Shown here piece by piece: positions 33,222 to 41,995 of a stretch of 64,000 nucleotides of DNA. This DNA comes from Gemmatimonadota bacterium (GTDB lineage: Bacteria; JAAXHH01). The notes under the pieces were generated by a model. It made no database searches. It saw nothing but the letters and a program-made list of their open reading frames with translations, and had not been told where the DNA came from. Every line of letters starts with the position of its first letter. Positions within the stretch are counted from its first letter, which is position 1. The stretch is taken from assembly GCA_026705925.1 (NCBI GenBank), contig JAPOZT010000026.1, forward strand, positions 1 to 64,000. The letters run 5' to 3'. Both the position numbers and the translations under genes were made by a program.

Positions 33222-36026
33222 CTACAGGTAGTGGGATAGTCTGATGTACAGGTACCTGCCCAGGAAGTCGTACGTCGATGCGTCCGACGTCCCCAGGGAG
33301 CCGTTGAAAAGAACCGCGGGCGGGGTGTCGAATACGTTGTTGATTCCGACCGTGATCACGGAGCTTCCGGCCCCCGAGAACAGGCGGTAGGACCCCTGGA
33401 TTCCGAAGAGGTGGTTCGCGTCCACGTCCCTGAACGCCGGATTCGTACCCACATCGTCGCGGTACAGGCCCTTGCAGTCGTCGTCCTCGCACTCCTGGTA
33501 TCCGCCGGTGTACTGCCATGATACACCGACCGATGTCCGGCCCCACTTCAGCCCGACGTTGGCGTTATGCCGCCAGCTGGGGAACACGCCAAGATCGTAA
33601 TAACCCTTGCCCTGGACCAGTTCGAAACCACCCGCTACGGGCAGCATCACGTCGTAGGCGAAGAGGAAATTGGATTCGAGCCGTGCCGAAAGCAGACCGA
33701 GGGGCGTGTCGTCGATGTAATTCAGTTCTATGTCCAGTCCGTTGGTTTCCGTCTCGCCGATGTTGGTGGCGGTCGAGAAGATGTTCCTGATCACGCCGCC
33801 CTGGTCACGCTGGACCTTGTCGCAGTCTGTCGGATTGTCCTGGGAATAGCAGTTGCTCAGGATCAGGCCCGCACCGAGCGCCCCGATTTCATCCTCGATC
33901 TTGGTGGCGTAATAACTGACCGCGACATCGAGGTTATCCAGGAATTCGGGCTGGTACACCACGCCGGCGGTCATCGTGTTGGCCCGTTCCGGATCGAGAT
34001 CGGTGGAACCGCCGATCCTGGCCCTGAGCTGCGCCCGGGTGTCTTCATAATCCGCAGGGACCCCCGCGGACGCGCAGTTGCTTATCTGCTGCGAGGTCAG
34101 GTTGCGCGGATTGCCGGCCTCGTCCACGACGCTGCACGGATCGCTGACCAGCGGGAAACTGTCACTCTGGCCCAGGAACATCTCGGCTATGCTCGGGGCG
34201 CGGAAGGCCTTCGAGTAGGTCGACCGAAGGGCCAGGCCTCGAGGCAGCTCGAGCCGGGCGCCCGCTTCGTACGTGAAGTCCGACCCGAAGGTGTCATAGT
34301 TGAACAGCCGGCCCGCGGCCGTGATGTCCAGGCCACCCATATCGTTCTGGTAAACTGGAATACTGGTCTCGGCGTAGACCGCGCGGACCGAGTAGTCGCC
34401 CTCGGTCGCATCTTCCTTGTTGCCCGTGGTGTTGCCCGTGGCGGTAATGGGATCGGGTATGGAACCGCCTGCTTCCCACCGGGACGATGCCCCGACGGCC
34501 ACGGCAAGGGGGCCCGCCGGCAAATCGTACAGGTCACCGGTCAGATTGTACTGAAGAATCCTCTGCGTCGTATATCCCCTGGCGATACCGGTGTACTCAA
34601 TGTATTTAAGCATGTCTTCGGTGATCGAGCCGGGACCATGCAGCAGGTCCAGGGGTACGCAAGGCGCCACACATTCCGAATCGGGCCCCAGCGCCCTCCT
34701 GACATTGCTCAGGATGAACCGGCCTTCGTTGACGTTGGTTCCGCTGGTGCGGCCGTAGGAGAAGGCCAGGTCCCCGGTAAATCCCTGGAACTCGTGCTCC
34801 ATTCCCAGGACGATCCGGTAGGTGTCCAGGTCCTGCAGGAAGTTGCGGTTGCTCGCTTCTACGAACCGCCGGCGTATGTCGAGAAAGTCGCGTCCGTATT
34901 CGTTGTACTGGTTCTCGGCCGACACCGAGACATCATCTTCGAAGAAGATAAACAGTGGGGTCGGCGCCAGCTTCTGATCCGACTGCCGGTTGGTATAGGA
35001 CACCTCGAAGAAACCGGTCAGGTTGTCGTTGAACAGGTAGTTCCCGCTGAGGAACGCGGAATACCGGGTCTGCGGCGTGTACAGGTAATTCTCCGGCTGG
35101 TAGTTGTACAGGTCGCCGGAGCCGTCGTCAGAGTTTCCCCCGAAATTCATGGGCCGCCATCCGCCGGATGGTGCGTTGAAATAAGCACCGGCGTCATCCC
35201 CGGCTCGTTCAACGATTGACTGCCAGGCCGCGTTACCTTCCGCCCCCAGCCGGTCGAAGAGGGTTCCTTCGGGTGTAGCCGTACTGCCGTTCGTGGCAAA
35301 GGAACCGTCGTTAGCCTCCCAGTCGTAGGCCTTGTCCGCTTTGCTGAAATCACGGTCGCCGGTCCAGACGGGCTTGCGGTCGTGGTATCCCGCGGAAAAC
35401 AGGATGCTGCCCCGGCCGCTTCGCAGTCCGGCCGTGATACTCGCGTCGATTACGTCCCCGTCGCCCGCGCCCGCGACCCCCTGGTAGTACTCGAACTCCA
35501 CCCCTTCCAGGTCGGAACGCGTAATTACATTAACGACACCCCCAACGGCATCGGAACCGTACACGGCCGACGCGCCGTCCTTAAGCACCTCGATCCGTTC
35601 AATGACGGAAGCCGGTATGGAGTTCAGGTCGACGGACGAATTCGCCCCGGTTCCGCCCGGCACGAAACGGCGGCCGTTGACCAGTACGAGTGTTCGGGTT
35701 GAGCCCAGTCCGCGAAGGCTGATCCGGGTGGATCCGTCGCCGCCGTTATTGGCCTGGGTGTTGATGGCATTGGATTGGACGGTGAGGGTCTGGAGCACAT
35801 CGCCGATAGACGCGAGCCCCTTCTCCTGGATCTCTGTCTTGGCGAGGATGACAACGGGTGCGGTGGATTCCGCGGCTTCGCCCCTGATTCGGGAACCGGT
35901 CACGGTCACCTCTTCAGCGACGAAATCGACGCCTTCGATTTCCTGGTCCTGCTGGGCCATGGAATCGGTCGATACCAGGGCGAACAGCCCAACGGCCAAC
36001 CAGGATAGGTACTTGCGGGGTTTCAT
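33222..36026 (-). CDS. TonB-dependent outer-membrane receptor (tandem paralogue)
   Basis: A 934-residue receptor highly similar to its downstream neighbour throughout, including plug (VTGSRIRGEAAEST, PASVIERIEVLKDGASAV), barrel, cysteines and the C-terminal YLYIRLSHYL. Signal peptide MKPRKYLSWLAVGLFALVSTDSMAQ. The ATG has a strong AAGGAGG about 6 nt upstream. It is the first of the tandem pair, and its AT-rich upstream region carries the likely promoter, so expression of both probably starts here. The duplication suggests divergence toward two related substrates. Confidence 0.94.
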   Translation of the reverse strand: MKPRKYLSWLAVGLFALVSTDSMAQQDQEIEGVDFVAEEVTVTGSRIRGEAAESTAPVVILAKTEIQEKGLASIGDVLQTLTVQSNAINTQANNGGDGSTRISLRGLGSTRTLVLVNGRRFVPGGTGANSSVDLNSIPASVIERIEVLKDGASAVYGSDAVGGVVNVITRSDLEGVEFEYYQGVAGAGDGDVIDASITAGLRSGRGSILFSAGYHDRKPVWTGDRDFSKADKAYDWEANDGSFATNGSTATPEGTLFDRLGAEGNAAWQSIVERAGDDAGAYFNAPSGGWRPMNFGGNSDDGSGDLYNYQPENYLYTPQTRYSAFLSGNYLFNDNLTGFFEVSYTNRQSDQKLAPTPLFIFFEDDVSVSAENQYNEYGRDFLDIRRRFVEASNRNFLQDLDTYRIVLGMEHEFQGFTGDLAFSYGRTSGTNVNEGRFILSNVRRALGPDSECVAPCVPLDLLHGPGSITEDMLKYIEYTGIARGYTTQRILQYNLTGDLYDLPAGPLAVAVGASSRWEAGGSIPDPITATGNTTGNKEDATEGDYSVRAVYAETSIPVYQNDMGGLDITAAGRLFNYDTFGSDFTYEAGARLELPRGLALRSTYSKAFRAPSIAEMFLGQSDSFPLVSDPCSVVDEAGNPRNLTSQQISNCASAGVPADYEDTRAQLRARIGGSTDLDPERANTMTAGVVYQPEFLDNLDVAVSYYATKIEDEIGALGAGLILSNCYSQDNPTDCDKVQRDQGGVIRNIFSTATNIGETETNGLDIELNYIDDTPLGLLSARLESNFLFAYDVMLPVAGGFELVQGKGYYDLGVFPSWRHNANVGLKWGRTSVGVSWQYTGGYQECEDDDCKGLYRDDVGTNPAFRDVDANHLFGIQGSYRLFSGAGSSVITVGINNVFDTPPAVLFNGSLGTSDASTYDFLGRYLYIRLSHYL

Positions 36027-36115
36027 GACGAACCTCCTTACGTATGGCAGTGTGGAATCGATAGTATTCCTCCTCCTCTTTGTGTGGGATGTGATGGTGT
36101 GATGGGAAGGTAGTA

Positions 36116-36130
36116 ACTACAATATGTAGT
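36116..36130. promoter_or_regulatory. Palindrome in the promoter region of the TonB receptor pair
   Basis: ACTACA-ATA-TGTAGT is a perfect 6-bp inverted repeat about 90 nt upstream of the receptor start, within an AT-rich segment. On the minus strand a TTTACA-like -35 lies about 17 nt upstream of the palindrome, so the palindrome would overlap the -10 region, a usual place for a repressor operator. The regulator is unknown and the -10 match is weak. Confidence 0.35.
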
Positions 36131-36257
36131 AAAACAGTGAAGTTGTAAATACAGAAAGTTTAGTTTTTTAATAAAATCTACATCATGCGGATGTTGCCGA
36201 ATCTGCCGATTTTACGGATTCACATCGTTATGCCGGAACCTGCCGGCCGGTCTGCGT

Positions 36258-37619
36258 TCAACCAGGCGGCGCGGAAGCGATGTACCTTCGGAACGCATTC
36301 ATCACCCGGGGCGCGAGCCGCAGGGTGGAAGTCACGGTCGGAATCGCCATAAGGGCAAACAGCCCATCGGCGAAACTGATCACCGCGTCGATCGAGGCGA
36401 CGGAAGCGACCACGACGAAACCCACGTAGGCCGCGTTGTACAGTTTCACATATCTGGCGCCAATCAGAAAGCTCAGGCACTTGGCGCCGTAGTAGGAGTA
36501 GGTCAACAGGGTGGTAACGGCGAAGAAGAACACGCACACGGTGAGGACGTATGCGCCGTATCCGGGTATGGCCGCATCGAAAGCGCTTGCAGTCAGCGTC
36601 ACCCCGTTTTCCGCGGTCGTCTGCCAGACGCCCGTCATGAGGATCACAAGCGCCGTGCACGTACAGACGATCATCGTATCGATGACGGGTCCCATCATGG
36701 CGACCAGGCCTTCCCGGACCGGCTCTCCGGTCTTTGCGGCGCCGTGAGCCAATGCTTCCGTGCCGATGCCGGCCTCGTTGGAAAAGGCCGCGCGCCTGAC
36801 TCCGGTGACGATGGTCGTGCCGACCACCCCGCCCGCCACTGCTGCTCCAGTGAAAGCGTCCGTGACGATCAGTGCGAAGTATCCCGGGACCTCCTCCAGG
36901 TTGTACAGGATGATCCAGAGCGTCGCGACCATGTACAGGACCACCATGGCCGGCACGGCGCGGGAGGCGACTTCGGCGATCCGGGTGATCCCGCCGAAGA
37001 TCACGGTGGCCACGAGACCGGACAGGATCAGCCCGGCGACGAGATCGAACTGGAAGTGGCCGTTTTCGAAGGACAGGTACGGCGAGAACACGACGTCCCG
37101 GACGATCTGGATCAGCTGGTTGGGTTGCAGGAGCGGGAGGCAGCCGATGACGCCGGCGACAGCGAAGAGGACGGCCAGCGGTTTCCATAGGCCCCCCAGT
37201 CCTTCCGATATCACGTACATCGGTCCGCCCTGGATGCGCCCCGCGGTGTCTCTTCCCCGGTACATGACGGCCAGCGAGCAGGTGAAGAACTTGGTCGCCA
37301 TGCCGACGAACGCACTGACCCACATCCAGAAGATCGCCCCGGGGCCCCCCGTGGTGATTGCGATGGCCACGCCGGATATGTTCCCCATGCCGATCGTGGC
37401 GGAGAGGGCGCTGACCAGCGCCTTGAAATGGGAGACTTCGCCGGGGTCGTCGGGATCGTCGTACCTGCCGCGTACCAGGTCGATGGCGTGCTTCACGTAC
37501 CGGAACGGCGTGAAGCGGCTGTAGAGCAGCAGGAGGGCTCCGCCGCCGATGACCAGGTAGAATACGTAGGACCAGGCCAGGTCGGAAAAGGCGACCACGT
37601 AGGGTTCTAAGGTTTCCAT
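36258..37619 (-). CDS. Alanine/glycine:cation symporter (AGCS family)
   Basis: A 453-residue polytopic transporter of the AGCS (AgcS/DagA) family, which imports alanine, glycine or related amino acids with Na+ or H+. Signatures: the N-terminal YSRFTPFRYVKHAIDLVRG, GDPDDPGEVSHFKALVSALSATIGMGNI, and GGPMYVISEGLG in the middle; about ten hydrophobic helices. The ATG at 37619 was used; a GTG start at 37649 would add ten residues. It is the last gene of a minus-strand run behind an Fe/2OG oxygenase of a family that modifies free amino acids, which makes amino-acid uptake or efflux relevant to that enzyme. Confidence 0.92.
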   Translation of the reverse strand: METLEPYVVAFSDLAWSYVFYLVIGGGALLLLYSRFTPFRYVKHAIDLVRGRYDDPDDPGEVSHFKALVSALSATIGMGNISGVAIAITTGGPGAIFWMWVSAFVGMATKFFTCSLAVMYRGRDTAGRIQGGPMYVISEGLGGLWKPLAVLFAVAGVIGCLPLLQPNQLIQIVRDVVFSPYLSFENGHFQFDLVAGLILSGLVATVIFGGITRIAEVASRAVPAMVVLYMVATLWIILYNLEEVPGYFALIVTDAFTGAAVAGGVVGTTIVTGVRRAAFSNEAGIGTEALAHGAAKTGEPVREGLVAMMGPVIDTMIVCTCTALVILMTGVWQTTAENGVTLTASAFDAAIPGYGAYVLTVCVFFFAVTTLLTYSYYGAKCLSFLIGARYVKLYNAAYVGFVVVASVASIDAVISFADGLFALMAIPTVTSTLRLAPRVMNAFRRYIASAPPG

Positions 37620-37675
37620 GCCAGGGTTTTCGGTCTTGCGCGACACCACGAACGTTACGCTTGATGGACGCGGGA

Positions 37676-38503
37676 TCAGCCCGCAGGCGCATCCTGCCTG
37701 AAGCTGCGCACCATCTCGATATAGTCGCGGGAGAATAACTGGTCCGGACGCTTGTCGTAGCTGAAGATCGCGATGATCCGGGGCCGTTTCGTCGGACCGA
37801 CCGGTGACACGCGGTGCAGGGCGTATTTACCGTTGAACAGCACCAGCGTCCCCGGCCGGATGTCCGTGCGGCGAACGCGTTTTCCAGGCGCTTCGAAAAC
37901 GGCGCGCACGTCGTCGTAATGCTCGTCGTGGTCCGCTCTGAGGTCCGGAACGTATTCGAATGCCCCACCGGAATCGGGCGCCTGGATCAACAGCGTGATA
38001 TTGCCGTTATTGGAATCGAAGTGCCACCCGTTGCTGTCTCCCTCGTGCGCGATTTGCAACGTCAGGGCGAGATGGGGACAGGCGCTCGTGTACAGGTTTT
38101 CGAACCCGAGCACCCTTCGCACGAATTCGGTCAGGGCCGGCCAGAGGAATACGCTGCGCACGAGACTGTCGTTGGGGATCTGGTAGTTGAGCACCTGCCG
38201 GTAGCGGTTTACATGCTCAATGGTTCGGGGATGGCCGGCGGGCCACGTCCGGTCTACGTAGTCGTTTCCCTCGTAGCTGGTGCGCGGCCGGTCGTAGTAG
38301 TATCCGAGCGGGATCAAGGCGCTGGTTTCCCGCACCATGCCGGCCAGCGCCCGAGGATGCAGAAAACCCTCGAGTACGCAGATGGACTGCTTCTCGAGCC
38401 CGGATTGGCAAGATGTGAGGAATGCCTGGCCGTCGGGACTGTCGAGGTTCTCCAACGGGTACCGGCCGACATCCACCAGCGTGGCGGGACTAGTGGTTTT
38501 CAT
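37676..38503 (-). CDS. BesD/HalD-like Fe(II)/2-oxoglutarate oxygenase (amino-acid hydroxylase type, HxD intact)
   Basis: A 275-residue protein of the BesD/HalD family, whose characterised members chlorinate free amino acids such as lysine or hydroxylate them. Family features visible: VDVGRYPLENLDSP at the N-terminus, ACPHLALTLQIAHEGD, NGWHFDSNNGNITLLIQ and GGAFEYVPDLR, the distal His230 in LFNGKYALHRVSPV. The proximal motif is H161-F-D163; in the halogenases this Asp is Gly. Retention of Asp predicts hydroxylation rather than halogenation. The ATG at 38503 gives the usual N-terminus; the open frame continues to 38848 inside the next gene and is not used. Downstream is an AGCS amino-acid symporter. 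Confidence 0.85.
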   Translation of the reverse strand: MKTTSPATLVDVGRYPLENLDSPDGQAFLTSCQSGLEKQSICVLEGFLHPRALAGMVRETSALIPLGYYYDRPRTSYEGNDYVDRTWPAGHPRTIEHVNRYRQVLNYQIPNDSLVRSVFLWPALTEFVRRVLGFENLYTSACPHLALTLQIAHEGDSNGWHFDSNNGNITLLIQAPDSGGAFEYVPDLRADHDEHYDDVRAVFEAPGKRVRRTDIRPGTLVLFNGKYALHRVSPVGPTKRPRIIAIFSYDKRPDQLFSRDYIEMVRSFRQDAPAG

Positions 38504-38555
38504 GGTCCTGGTCCTCCCGGTCGTGTCCGCCGGGTACGGGGCGCCCGAATGTGCT

Positions 38556-39416
38556 TCACAGACGGCGGATCTCCCAGAGTTCCACCACCATTTCCGACGG
38601 ATAACCGATGGGATCGAAATCGTCCGTCTCCCTCGCGTCGTATCCCACTTCGGCGAACAGGTTCTCGATGGTCCGGGAAGAATGGTGTTGCGCTTCCCCG
38701 ATCGTGTGGTAGAGGTAAACCGCGGAGGGCAGGATGACGGGATAGCCCATCTCGTACAGCGCGTAGGCCAGCTCGCCTTTTCCCAGACGTGAGACGATGT
38801 CGTCGGCATGCTGGATGATTTGCGTATCGTCCTGCTTGACGTCCACATCGAATCTGAAGGCGAAATGACTGCGGAGATATCCCTGTTCGTGCAGGAAACG
38901 GCCGATTCGGTCGATGGCGACGGACAACCGTTCGAGCTGACTCGGTGTGTTCAGGCCGTCGGGCAGGTCCAGCGCGAGGTGACGATTCAGGCGGTCGAAG
39001 AACAACTTGCCCACCCGGATGGTAAACAGCCGGCGTTCCCGTTCCAGTCCCTCATCGAAGCGTTCCGGATGCCTTTCGATGTGCCGGAAAGCCGATCGGT
39101 AAAAGGCATAGGAAAGGGCGTCGAATTCGCCCGACTGCAGCGCCGTTTCACCGTCCGTGTGAACGAAGGCTTCCACCAACTCTCGCCGGGCCGGCCTGTC
39201 GTACACCGTCCTGATGTACTTTTCAGCATCTTCCCGAACATCGTTCAGCGCACCGCAGTCGGGTTCCAGCGCGCCGCTGTCGGGTACCAGCGCTTTCCAT
39301 TCACTGACGATGGCTTCGGACATGAACGCGGTGAACGCGCTGCCTACCGGCCACCAGGCGGCATACTCGGGGAACGGCCTTTCACCGACGACCTGTTCGA
39401 GTGTTTTTACCGTCAT
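38556..39416 (-). CDS. Protein of unknown function (286 residues) next to the BesD/HalD-like oxygenase
   Basis: A soluble, mostly helical, acidic protein I do not recognise. Segments that look conserved-type are FPEYAAWWPVGSAFTAF at the N-terminus, LFTIRVGKLFFDRLNRHLALDL, and ELAYALYEMGYPVILPSAVYLYHTIGE toward the end; no signal peptide, transmembrane helix or known metal-binding motif is obvious. A duplicated 21-bp unit at 39246-39293 encodes ALVPDSGALEPDCGAL. It lies 40 nt below the TPR lipoprotein gene and 52 nt above the Fe/2OG oxygenase gene, in the same run as an amino-acid symporter, so a role in processing the same amino acid, or carrying it, is a reasonable guess. Confidence 0.7.
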   Translation of the reverse strand: MTVKTLEQVVGERPFPEYAAWWPVGSAFTAFMSEAIVSEWKALVPDSGALEPDCGALNDVREDAEKYIRTVYDRPARRELVEAFVHTDGETALQSGEFDALSYAFYRSAFRHIERHPERFDEGLERERRLFTIRVGKLFFDRLNRHLALDLPDGLNTPSQLERLSVAIDRIGRFLHEQGYLRSHFAFRFDVDVKQDDTQIIQHADDIVSRLGKGELAYALYEMGYPVILPSAVYLYHTIGEAQHHSSRTIENLFAEVGYDARETDDFDPIGYPSEMVVELWEIRRL

Positions 39417-39456
39417 TTTCGCGCAGGTTTCTCTTCCGGGAATGCAGCGGTGCCGG

Positions 39457-41691
39457 TTATCCCGATCTGTTCAAAAAAGTCTCCACCTGGGGAAGCAGCA
39501 TGGGGTCCTCGGAGAGACGAATATACTCACTCAGCGAATCCCGGGCTTTTTCGAAATCGCCTATCCGGAAGTAAGCGATTCCCAACCGGAAATGCCCGGC
39601 GCCAAGATCCGGGGCGAGGCGGACGACCTCCCGGTAGCTTAGTATGGCCTGATGGTATCGACGAAGCATATCGTTGACAAGGCCAATATTGAAATGTGCG
39701 GTCGTAAACCGCGGTCGCTGTGCCACAGCCTGGTCCAGGGCGCGCAACACCCGGTCCGCGGCCTCGGTTTTCGTACGCATCGCCGTCAGCGACTCCATCG
39801 CGGCGGAACCGTCCGGTTCGCCGGACAGGCGTACGGCACCTTCCCATGCCTGAAGCGCCGACTCGAAGTCGCCGCTGGAAACCTTAGCGATGGCCAGGAT
39901 GGCGTGGGGCAGCGGATCCGCGGTTTCCGGTTCAATCGCTTTCTCGACTGCTGTCGCCGCCTCCTCCCACTTCCCCTGGACCAGCAGGACGGCGGCAACG
40001 GCCAACTGGGCGGCGTTCCATTCCGACCGTGCGGCAAGGGAATCCCGGAAGTGCGAAAGCGCGGCTTCAAGATCGTGGCCATCGGCGGCTTCGACCCCGT
40101 TCCGATACGCCGACCGCGCTTCACCTCCCACGCCGGAGGACCGGGCGGCCACCCGCCGGAGCGGCATCCAGTCGAAGCTCTCGCGGGCAGACGTGTCACG
40201 GCCCGCCCATCCGGCCGCGAGTCCGCGCCAGGTTTCGATCACGTCATCCACGGCGGCATCCCGGCTGTAGGAAAGCGCGAGGTTGTTGTAGGCTTCCGGG
40301 AAATCCCCGCGGAGCGAGATAGCCCTGTTGAACTGCTCGCTGGCCTCTGCATCTTTCCCCTGCCTGAGATAGACGATGCCGAGGTTGTTGTGGACCTCGG
40401 CGATGCCTACTTCGGCGCGGATGACCTTCTTGAATTCCTCGACCGCTTCGTCCAGTCTGCCCGCCTCCGCATACAACAGTCCGAGGTTGGTACGGGCGTC
40501 GTAGAAACGGTCGTTCAACGCGAGCGCTTTCTTGTATGCGTCCATGGCGTCATCGGTCCGGCCCAAATCGGCATACATGCTGCCCAGGTTGTTGTAAGTC
40601 TCGAAGAACTGCGGGTCGACGGCGATCGCGGTCTCATAGGATTCGACCGCCTCCGCATGGCGGTCCTGAATTGCGTAGATGTTGCCGATGTACAGATGCG
40701 CCTCCGCAAGCCCGGGATCTTCGGCCAGGGCCTGTTCGAAGGCTTGCATAGCCTCCATGTACGCGCCTTGTTCGTAATAGTTCAACCCCCTCACATGGAC
40801 ATAGGGCGGCGACCGGCGTCCCTGCCGGATGCCGGGAGACGGTGGACCGCCCATCCTCCCTAACCTGGCTCGGTAGGCCGCGATGCTGCGGGTCTTCGAC
40901 CGGTCCACGGCACTTACGGTACTGCTTTCCAGTGCGCTCTCCAACCGCCGGTCCAACACGGGGTTGTCCTCCAGCAGCCCGAACGCCTCGTCAAATCTCT
41001 CCGTCCTTGAGTAGACCAGTGCCAGATTGTACCTGGCCACGGCGTGCGTGGAGTCCTGTGCCAACGCACGGTGATACGACGCCTCGGCCTCGTCCAGCCG
41101 TCCCAGCCGGAAGTATATGTTGCCGACCCCGGTCAGCATTGCCATGTCATCGGGCGCGAAGACCAGCGCCTCCTCGTACGCGCCCAGTGCCTGGTCATAC
41201 GAACCGGACAGTTCACTGGACCGGCCGAGGCCCATCAGGGCGTTTCGGAGTTGATAGCGGTTTTCCTCCGGAAGGCCGCGGGCGATACCGACGGCCGCGC
41301 CATAGGCTCTCGACGCTCCCTCGTGGTTTTCCCTGCGAGTATAGATCGCGCCCAGATTGAGCCGCCAGTTGATTTCGTCGGGCGCAAGCACGACGGCCTG
41401 CAGTGCATTCCGCAACGCCTCGTCGTATCTGCCCAGGTAGTAGTAGGCCACGCTCAGGTTTCCGAAGGCCTCGGAGTCCGTCAGGTCCAGGGCCAGCGCC
41501 CGGCGGTAGTAGGCGACGGCGCCTTCGTAGTCGCCTTGATTCATAAGTGCGAAACCGGATGCCATCACGCTCGCACTATCGGTGTCGACGGAATTGGTTC
41601 TCGGCGCACCCGCACCCGCACAGCCCGATGATGCCCAATGAAGGCAGAGGGCGGCCGTTCCGAGGCAGATGAATTTCCTTAAAGCACTCAT
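39457..41691 (-). CDS. Large TPR-repeat lipoprotein
   Basis: A 744-residue protein with about 15 or more tetratricopeptide repeats in two blocks; most carry the pattern AxxxYxxALxLDPxxxEAYxNLG (for example EAYNNLALSYSRD and VARYNLALVYSRTERFDEA). The N-terminus MSALRKFICLGTAALCLHWASSGCAG is a lipoprotein signal with the lipobox cysteine in SSGCAG. The ATG at 41691 has GGAG about 6 nt upstream. TPR proteins scaffold complexes; here the lipid anchor places it in the outer or periplasmic face of the membrane. It starts a minus-strand run with the unknown 286-residue protein, an Fe/2OG oxygenase and an AGCS transporter. Confidence 0.9.
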   Translation of the reverse strand: MSALRKFICLGTAALCLHWASSGCAGAGAPRTNSVDTDSASVMASGFALMNQGDYEGAVAYYRRALALDLTDSEAFGNLSVAYYYLGRYDEALRNALQAVVLAPDEINWRLNLGAIYTRRENHEGASRAYGAAVGIARGLPEENRYQLRNALMGLGRSSELSGSYDQALGAYEEALVFAPDDMAMLTGVGNIYFRLGRLDEAEASYHRALAQDSTHAVARYNLALVYSRTERFDEAFGLLEDNPVLDRRLESALESSTVSAVDRSKTRSIAAYRARLGRMGGPPSPGIRQGRRSPPYVHVRGLNYYEQGAYMEAMQAFEQALAEDPGLAEAHLYIGNIYAIQDRHAEAVESYETAIAVDPQFFETYNNLGSMYADLGRTDDAMDAYKKALALNDRFYDARTNLGLLYAEAGRLDEAVEEFKKVIRAEVGIAEVHNNLGIVYLRQGKDAEASEQFNRAISLRGDFPEAYNNLALSYSRDAAVDDVIETWRGLAAGWAGRDTSARESFDWMPLRRVAARSSGVGGEARSAYRNGVEAADGHDLEAALSHFRDSLAARSEWNAAQLAVAAVLLVQGKWEEAATAVEKAIEPETADPLPHAILAIAKVSSGDFESALQAWEGAVRLSGEPDGSAAMESLTAMRTKTEAADRVLRALDQAVAQRPRFTTAHFNIGLVNDMLRRYHQAILSYREVVRLAPDLGAGHFRLGIAYFRIGDFEKARDSLSEYIRLSEDPMLLPQVETFLNRSG

Positions 41692-41900
41692 TTCACGCTC
41701 CGCATGGGTCGACTGGTCCAGCGACGGAGATGGGGGTGTATAGTCATAATATACGGCTTTCGAAGCCCTTCCTCTCCGGTTTTTTTCCATGTGCACGTCA
41801 ACAGGCCGGATCAGCGTGAAATTACTTTACTTTTGGGTCGTTCGGGGATACTTTTTTCCAAGTTTCCTCACCCGGATTAAGACCATTTCATTATAGTCAG

Positions 41901-41911
41901 GCGAAATTCGC
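41901..41911. promoter_or_regulatory. Short palindrome just upstream of the recA -35 box
   Basis: GCGAA-A-TTCGC is an 11-bp palindrome that ends one base before the TTGACA box of the recA promoter. It could be a LexA-type or other operator, but it does not match the E. coli (CTGT-N8-ACAG) or Bacillus (GAAC-N4-GTTC) SOS boxes. Confidence 0.4.
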
Positions 41912-41941
41912 TTGACACTACACAAATGTTTGGCATATTGG
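41912..41941 (+). promoter_or_regulatory. Predicted sigma-70-type promoter of recA
   Basis: TTGACA at 41912-41917 is a perfect -35 box. A -10 candidate lies at 41935-41941 (atattgg, poor match to TATAAT) with 17-18 nt spacing. The start codon of recA is at 41996. Confidence 0.55.
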
Positions 41942-41956
41942 ACAGGGTATGCCAAA
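41929..41956. promoter_or_regulatory. 9-bp inverted repeat overlapping the recA -10 region
   Basis: TTTGGCATA (41929-41937) and its exact complement TATGCCAAA (41948-41956) flank a 10-nt spacer. The first arm overlaps the -10 box, so a dimeric repressor bound here would block transcription; alternatively it forms a hairpin in the 5' leader. A lineage-specific LexA operator is a plausible reading. Confidence 0.5.
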
Positions 41957-41995
41957 AAGACGTTCACTTGCATCAACGAAGGGGAGATCGCGAAT

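Larger units (their letters stand above)
41692..41995. other. Divergent promoter region between the TPR gene and recA
   Basis: About 304 nt. The recA-proximal part contains a promoter with two inverted repeats (separate entries). The TPR-proximal part (41710-41880) shows no clear promoter pair on the minus strand. No open reading frame of note. Confidence 0.5.
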
